This document shows, one piece after another, positions 7,420 through 11,349 of a DNA stretch of 11,349 nucleotides. The stretch is from an uncultured Caulobacterales bacterium. GTDB lineage: Bacteria > Pseudomonadota > Alphaproteobacteria > Caulobacterales > Caulobacteraceae. Both the position numbers and the translations under genes were made by a program. The stretch's first letter is position 1. Every line of letters starts with the position of its first letter. The DNA is taken from positions 1 through 11,349 of the forward strand of contig CAIUZX010000586.1 in NCBI GenBank assembly GCA_903903715.1, written 5' to 3'. The notes under the pieces were generated by a model. That model was not told the DNA's origin and did no database searches. It saw only the letters and a program-made list of their open reading frames with translations.

Positions 7420-8838
7420 TTAAGCTTCCAGAACCCAGGTGTCTTTGGTTCCGCCGCCTTGGCTTGAATTCACCACCAAAGACCCCTCCCTCAGGGCGAC
7501 GCGAGACAGCCCACCGGGGGTGATCCTCACCTCGTCGGAGCCGGTCAATACAAACGGACGAAGATCCACATGCCGAGGCGCCACGCCTTGATCGACAAAG
7601 GTCGGGCAGGTCGACAGGGCGAGGGTCGGCTGGGCGATGAACTGATCGGGCGCGTGGCGGAGCTTCGCCCGGAACATTTCGATTTCGTCCTTGCTGGAGG
7701 TCGGACCGATCAGCATGCCGTAACCGCCCGACCCGCCGACCTCCTTCACGACCAATTCGTCAAGATGATCGAGCACGTAACTGAGGGCTTCCGGCTCGCG
7801 GCATCTCCACGTCGGGACGTTTTGTAAAATCGGTTCGTCGCCCGTGTAGAAGCGGACGAGATCGGGCATGTAGCTGTAGACGGCCTTATCGTCCGAAATG
7901 CCGGTTCCAACCGCGTTCGCCAAGGTGACGTTGCCGGCCAGATAGGCGCTCATCAGTCCCGCCACACCCAGCATGGACGACGGGTTGAACACCAGAGGAT
8001 CGATGAACTCGTCATCCAGGCGGCGATAGATCACGTCCACCCGCTGCGGCCCCACCGTTGTGCGCATATAGACCTTGTCGTCTCGGACGAAGAGATCGCT
8101 CCCCTCTACAAGCTCGATTCCGAGCTTGTCTGCGAGGAAGGTGTGCTCATAGAAGGCGGAGTTGTAACGGCCCGGTGTCAAAAGAACGATTGTCGGGTCC
8201 GCCTCAGCCCCTCTGGGAGCGACTGAGCGCAGGGTCGCCAGAAGTGCGTCCGTATAGGTCTCGACCGGCGCCACGTGGTGATTGGCGAAGAGTTCCGGGG
8301 CGAGGCGCATCATCACCTCCCGGTTCTCCAACATGTAGCTGACCCCTGAAGGCGTGCGCGCATTGTCCTCAAGAACGTAGAAGTCGCGCTCGCCCGTCCG
8401 CACGATGTCGACGCCGGCAATGTGCACCCACACGCCATGCGGGGCCTGTCGCCCCACCATCTCCAGACGATATTGGGGGTTTGTGTAGATGAGATCTGCG
8501 GGGACGATGCCCGCCTTCAAACAGGATTGCTGACCGTAGATGTCCGACAGGAAGGCGTTGAGAGTCGCGACGCGCTGCTTGAGGCCCCGCTCGAGCAGAT
8601 TCCATTCCGAGCGGGAAATGATCCTAGGAATGAGGTCAAACGGAATCAGGCGCTCGCCGGCTTCGGCCTCGCCATAAACCGCGAAGGTAATCCCGATGCG
8701 CCTGAAAAAAAGCTCCGCCTGGGCGCGCCGCGCCGCCATGGTCTCCGACGGCGTTTGATCCAGCCAGGACTTGACCTTGTCATAGAGCCCGCGGACGCTT
8801 TGCGGTCCTTGGCCATGCATTTCATCGAATGAATTCAT
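7420..8838 (-). CDS. Circularly permuted ATP-grasp protein (predicted amidoligase)
   Basis: First gene of the operon, 472 aa from the ATG at 8836-8838 (MNSFDEMHGQ). The frame stays open about 59 codons further upstream, but that extension looks non-family, and GGGGA precedes this ATG. Family features are FFRRIGITFAVYG (44-56), RLIPFDLIPR (63-72), YVLEDNARTPSGVSYMLENR (154-173), LLTPGRYNSAFYEH (219-232), a Gly-rich nucleotide-loop candidate VVKEVGGSGGYGMLIGP (363-379), RHVDLRPFVL (422-431) and NSSQGGGTKDTWVLEA at the C-terminus. ATP-grasp ligases activate carboxylates as acyl phosphates and join them to amines. In this operon type they are predicted to make or attach a short peptide, but the product is unknown. 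The operon has no adjacent Anbu proteasome-like gene. A 12-bp palindrome lies about 47 bp upstream. Confidence 0.92.
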   Translation of the reverse strand: MNSFDEMHGQGPQSVRGLYDKVKSWLDQTPSETMAARRAQAELFFRRIGITFAVYGEAEAGERLIPFDLIPRIISRSEWNLLERGLKQRVATLNAFLSDIYGQQSCLKAGIVPADLIYTNPQYRLEMVGRQAPHGVWVHIAGVDIVRTGERDFYVLEDNARTPSGVSYMLENREVMMRLAPELFANHHVAPVETYTDALLATLRSVAPRGAEADPTIVLLTPGRYNSAFYEHTFLADKLGIELVEGSDLFVRDDKVYMRTTVGPQRVDVIYRRLDDEFIDPLVFNPSSMLGVAGLMSAYLAGNVTLANAVGTGISDDKAVYSYMPDLVRFYTGDEPILQNVPTWRCREPEALSYVLDHLDELVVKEVGGSGGYGMLIGPTSSKDEIEMFRAKLRHAPDQFIAQPTLALSTCPTFVDQGVAPRHVDLRPFVLTGSDEVRITPGGLSRVALREGSLVVNSSQGGGTKDTWVLEA

Positions 8839-8884
8839 CGCGTCCCCGATTGTCCAGCAGACCTTGCGCACTGCGCTGACTGTG

Positions 8885-8896
8885 GACATGCATGTC
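8885..8896. promoter_or_regulatory. 12-bp perfect palindrome upstream of the ATP-grasp operon
   Basis: GACATGCATGTC is perfectly self-complementary. It lies 47 bp before the ATP-grasp start and about 158 bp before the divergent GST start, in a 215-bp intergenic region with no other obvious element. It may be an operator for the operon. A single 12-bp palindrome can also occur by chance. Confidence 0.3.
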
Positions 8897-9053
8897 GCTC
8901 GCATCACGAATGGCCTGCCGCCGGATGTGCGCCGCGCAGGCGCCCAAAACTGAGATTGCTGAAAAACGAGGCGCGAGACATCCTGTCGCCTGCTGACTGA
9001 CCCAACCGAACTCACCCCGCCCAGGCTTGCGCCGCAATGACCGGAAACAAACT

Positions 9054-9704
9054 ATGATCCAGCTCTATCATTGTGTCGACGCCCGTTCTTTTCGGCCCCT
9101 GTGGGCGCTCGAGGCGGCAGCCGTAGGCTACGAGCTGGTCCTGCTGCCGTTTCCGCCGCGCGTTCGCGCCAAGGACATCTTCAAGGTGAACCCGCTCGGG
9201 ACCATTCCGGCCTTTGTCGACGGCGAGACGAAGATGACCGAGTCGGCGGCGATCGTGGACTACGTCGGCCAGAGGTATGCGCCGGGTCGGTTGTCGGTGT
9301 CGGTGGCTGAAGCGGACTTTGGACGCTACCTTAACTTTCTGCATTTCGGTGAGGCCACCCTCACCTTCCCGCAGACACTAATCCTCCGCTACGCCCGCTT
9401 TGAGCCTGTGGAACGTCGCCAGCCTCAAGTGGCGGAGGACTATCGCGCCTGGTTCCTGGCGAGATTGAAAGGGTTGGACATCGCGCTCGAAGGGCGCAAT
9501 TGGCTGTGTGAAGACCGGTTCACAGGTGCAGATATTTCCGTGGGTTACGCCCTACTCCTCGCCTCAAGCCTGAATATGCAGGATCAGTTTCCGGAGCGGG
9601 TCGTCGCCTATTGGAACAACCTGCAAGGACTCGACAGTTTTCGGCGGGCAAAGGCGGCGCAGGCCAAGCAGGCCAACGCCGCCAATATCGGCCCTACGAT
9701 TTAG
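9054..9704 (+). CDS. Glutathione S-transferase family protein
   Basis: A cytosolic 216-aa two-domain protein. The N-terminal thioredoxin-like domain begins MIQLYHCVDARSFRPLWALE. It carries the cis-proline loop NPLGTIPAFVDG (46-57, P52) and the gamma-glutamyl-binding pair E63-S64. The helical C-terminal domain includes the conserved N-capping motif FTGADISVGYALL (156-168). Ser12 or Cys7 could be the residue that activates glutathione thiol, but the subclass cannot be assigned by eye. GSTs of this type conjugate glutathione to electrophiles or reduce peroxides. The ATG at 9054 is preferred over an in-frame TTG at 9027: it begins at the standard beta1 strand and is preceded by GGAAA. The gene is divergent from the ATP-grasp operon. 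Its TAG stop overlaps the TAA stop of the convergent aldolase gene. Confidence 0.9.
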   Translation: MIQLYHCVDARSFRPLWALEAAAVGYELVLLPFPPRVRAKDIFKVNPLGTIPAFVDGETKMTESAAIVDYVGQRYAPGRLSVSVAEADFGRYLNFLHFGEATLTFPQTLILRYARFEPVERRQPQVAEDYRAWFLARLKGLDIALEGRNWLCEDRFTGADISVGYALLLASSLNMQDQFPERVVAYWNNLQGLDSFRRAKAAQAKQANAANIGPTI

Positions 9705-10471
9705 GCGTCATAGCCTGGCAGGTGGCGATCGAGCTTTCTGAGGAAGCCGGGCCACGCCAGCTTGCCGACGGAGCCGATGGCGCCCTGACGCGCAGCTTCG
9801 ATCTGGGCCGCTTCCGGCGCAATCAGCACCTTGTCACGGCCACCGCTCAAGGCGGCGACCTGTTGTGCGCAGGCGCGCTCGAAGAAGAACATCTGCAGCC
9901 ACGTCGCCGCCGCCGTTGGACCCGCCGACAGGGTTCCGTGATTTCGCAGAAGCATGAGCGGCTTGTCGCCAAGGTCCTTCACGATGCGCTCCCGCTCATC
10001 GAGGTTGAGCGCAACACCCTCATATTCGTGATAGGCGATGCTCGGCAGGAGCAGAAGCGCGTTCTGGCTGATCGGCAGCAGGCCTTCCGCCTGGGCGGAG
10101 ACGCCTACACCGGCGTCCGTGTGGAGGTGCATCACGCAGAGCGCGTCTTCCCGAGCCGCATGCACAGCCGAGTGGATCGTGAACCCCGCCGGATTGATGA
10201 AATAAGGCGTTTCCTGAACGATCGCACCTTCCAGATCGACTTTCACGAGGGATGACGCCGTAATCTCGTCGAAGAACAGGCCATAGGGATTGATCAGGAA
10301 ATGGTGCTCAGGTCCCGGCACGCGCATTGAGATATGTGTGAAGATCGCATCGTCCCAGCCATGAAGCGCCACCAATCTGTACAGCGCAGCCAACTCAACG
10401 CGCGCCGTCCACTCCTCCTCGGACACCTTCCCCTTCAAGGAGCCCGCGCCCGCCAGTGTTCCGTCCGCCAT
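9701..10471 (-). CDS. Class II aldolase/adducin family protein
   Basis: A 256-aa protein with the FucA/adducin fold. It aligns without gaps to E. coli fuculose-1-phosphate aldolase (from memory) through the metal site. The zinc ligands are H115 and H117 (VMHLHTDAG) and H178 (LLRNHGTLSAG), equivalent to FucA H92, H94 and H155. FucA's catalytic Glu73 corresponds to Gly96 in NPAGFTIHSAVHAAR (93-107). The NPAGFTIH pattern is typical of adducin-related members. Metal binding is therefore likely retained, but a FucA-like retro-aldol reaction is doubtful and the substrate is unknown. The ATG at 10469-10471 has a strong GGGAGGAA site five bases upstream. A 14-bp dyad lies 30 bp before the start. The gene converges on the GST gene, with stop codons sharing TTAG. 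Confidence 0.88.
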   Translation of the reverse strand: MADGTLAGAGSLKGKVSEEEWTARVELAALYRLVALHGWDDAIFTHISMRVPGPEHHFLINPYGLFFDEITASSLVKVDLEGAIVQETPYFINPAGFTIHSAVHAAREDALCVMHLHTDAGVGVSAQAEGLLPISQNALLLLPSIAYHEYEGVALNLDERERIVKDLGDKPLMLLRNHGTLSAGPTAAATWLQMFFFERACAQQVAALSGGRDKVLIAPEAAQIEAARQGAIGSVGKLAWPGFLRKLDRHLPGYDA

Positions 10472-10500
10472 AGAGGTTCCTCCCGCATCAGAATTTTATT

Positions 10501-10514
10501 TTCGTCGAGACGAA
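10501..10514. promoter_or_regulatory. Perfect inverted repeat upstream of the class II aldolase gene
   Basis: TTCGTC-GA-GACGAA is a perfect 6+6 dyad with a 2-bp centre, ending 30 bp before the aldolase ATG. It abuts an AT-rich stretch (10492-10502) that would hold the -10 region for the minus-strand gene. A TTGACG candidate -35 lies at 10542-10537 on that strand, but no good -10 is found at standard spacing. The position suits a repressor operator. Confidence 0.4.
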
Positions 10515-10590
10515 CCCTCGCGCCGGGGGGCGTGAACGTCAAGGGACACCTCCGCCGCGCAATGGGACATTAAGTCCGTTTTCACCGACA

Positions 10591-10621
10591 GGCCCTATTG
10601 CTTGTAAGCAGCAGAAGGGCC
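10591..10621. promoter_or_regulatory. Compound dyad upstream of the DUF2336 gene
   Basis: Outer arms GGCCCT (10591-10596) and AGGGCC (10616-10621) enclose an inner dyad TGCTT-GT-AAGCA (10599-10610). It ends 18 bp before the DUF2336 ATG. It could be a protein-binding site or, if transcribed, a hairpin close to the start codon. No T-run follows, so it is not an intrinsic terminator. Confidence 0.35.
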
Positions 10622-10639
10622 GATGGTTCTGAGAAAATC

Positions 10640-11349
10640 ATGTCATCCGCAACATCCGCATCACAATTCGAGCAAGGCCAGCCGATGAACGCGCAGGACG
10701 AGCGAGAAAGACTGCTGATGGCTGTCGTCGATCTGTGCGAACACGCCGATCGGACCGGAGCACCGTTGGCGGAGCGGGCAAGAGCGCAGGCGGCGCTTCA
10801 GGAAATTTTCCTCAATCTGATTTCATCCACGGAGCGTGACCTGAGGCGCAGGTTGGCGGAACGTTTAAGCGCTGCGCCCTGGACGCCGCACGGCCTGGTC
10901 ACGATCCTGTCGCTGGATGATATCGAGATCGCGCGGCCGGTCATTGCGGAGTCGCCGGTCCTGACCGAGACCGACCTCGTGAAAGTGCTCATCACCGCAA
11001 CCCTCGAGCATCAGATCGAAGTGGCGCGGCGCCCGAATATTTCGACCGAGGTCGTCGACACGATTATCGAGCAGAGTCAGCCTGTGGTGATGGCCGCCCT
11101 CGCCGACAACGGCTCCGCGGACATTCGGCTCGCTCAGTTGACCCGAATGGTCATGGCGTCACAACGACTGGCGGCGCTGAGATCGCCACTGGTCAGACAT
11201 CCGAAACTGACTGTTGATCTGGCCTATCTTCTCTATGCCTGGGTGGGAGACGCACTCCGACGGGCCATCGCAACGCGGTTCCGGGTGGATGAAGCCAGCC
11301 TGCACGCGGCCATCGATGACGTCGTCCACAGCCACCGCGCCGGAGCTCC
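10640..11349 (+). CDS. DUF2336 family protein, N-terminal part (cut by window edge)
   Basis: 236 complete codons run off the end of the window. The protein starts MSSATSASQFEQGQPMNAQDERERLLMAVVDLCEHADR. It then shows the helical-repeat character and signature of the alphaproteobacterial DUF2336 family: LRRRLAERLSAAPWTPHGLV (68-87), DDIEIARPVIAESPVLTETDLVKVL (93-117) and HQIEVARRPNISTEVVDTIIEQS (123-145). The family's function is not established, and its HEAT-like helical hairpins suggest a protein-interaction role. The ATG at 10640 has only a weak GAGAAAA site. A second in-frame ATG at 10685, with AAGG upstream, is an alternative start. The gene is divergent from the aldolase gene across 168 bp with two dyads. 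Confidence 0.82.
   Translation, partial: MSSATSASQFEQGQPMNAQDERERLLMAVVDLCEHADRTGAPLAERARAQAALQEIFLNLISSTERDLRRRLAERLSAAPWTPHGLVTILSLDDIEIARPVIAESPVLTETDLVKVLITATLEHQIEVARRPNISTEVVDTIIEQSQPVVMAALADNGSADIRLAQLTRMVMASQRLAALRSPLVRHPKLTVDLAYLLYAWVGDALRRAIATRFRVDEASLHAAIDDVVHSHRAGA

Overview
The window comes from a GC-rich alphaproteobacterium. The evidence is a canonical PopZ polar organizer next to valS, alphaproteobacterial-type promoters (TTGCGCC-N14-GCTATAGC before a tRNA), a DUF2336 protein and a CYP153-type P450. A Caulobacterales-like lineage such as Hyphomonadaceae or a relative fits best, but the genus cannot be fixed from this sequence. It reads as ordinary chromosome: no insertion sequence, CRISPR array, phage module or attachment-site duplication was seen.

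Left part (1-2955, all minus strand): a degenerate protein-L-isoaspartate methyltransferase-like gene, popZ and valS (cut by the window edge). In many alphaproteobacteria this neighbourhood is pcm-tolC-popZ-valS; here tolC is missing and only about 205 bp separate the pcm-like gene from popZ. The pcm-like protein keeps the family's N-terminal and C-terminal signatures but has lost the glycine-rich SAM-binding motif.

Middle (2956-3480, plus strand): tRNA-Cys(GCA), a short region ending in a strong intrinsic terminator, then tRNA-Asn(GTT). Between tRNA-Cys and the terminator lies a 19-codon reading frame with four consecutive His codons whose stop falls in the terminator loop. A secreted, possibly beta-barrel protein of unknown function (minus) converges on tRNA-Asn. 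It is divergent from a CYP153A-like cytochrome P450 (plus), probably a terminal alkane/fatty-acid hydroxylase, with no ferredoxin or reductase gene beside it.

Right part (5634-8838, minus): a three-gene operon of circularly permuted ATP-grasp, alpha-E (DUF403) and transglutaminase-like protein. This is a widespread but poorly understood predicted amidoligase/peptide-tagging system. Its usual Anbu protease partner is not adjacent, and the transglutaminase-like protein has its candidate catalytic Cys one position away from the family norm.

Right end (9054-11349): a glutathione S-transferase (plus) whose stop codon overlaps that of a convergent class II aldolase/adducin-family gene (minus), and the start of a DUF2336 protein (plus, cut by the window edge). 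The 168-bp divergent region between the last two genes holds two separate dyad-symmetric elements that look like operators. The best leads for something undescribed are the His-codon mini-ORF on the terminator, the SAM-motif-less pcm-like protein at the popZ locus, and the ATP-grasp operon with its shifted cysteine.
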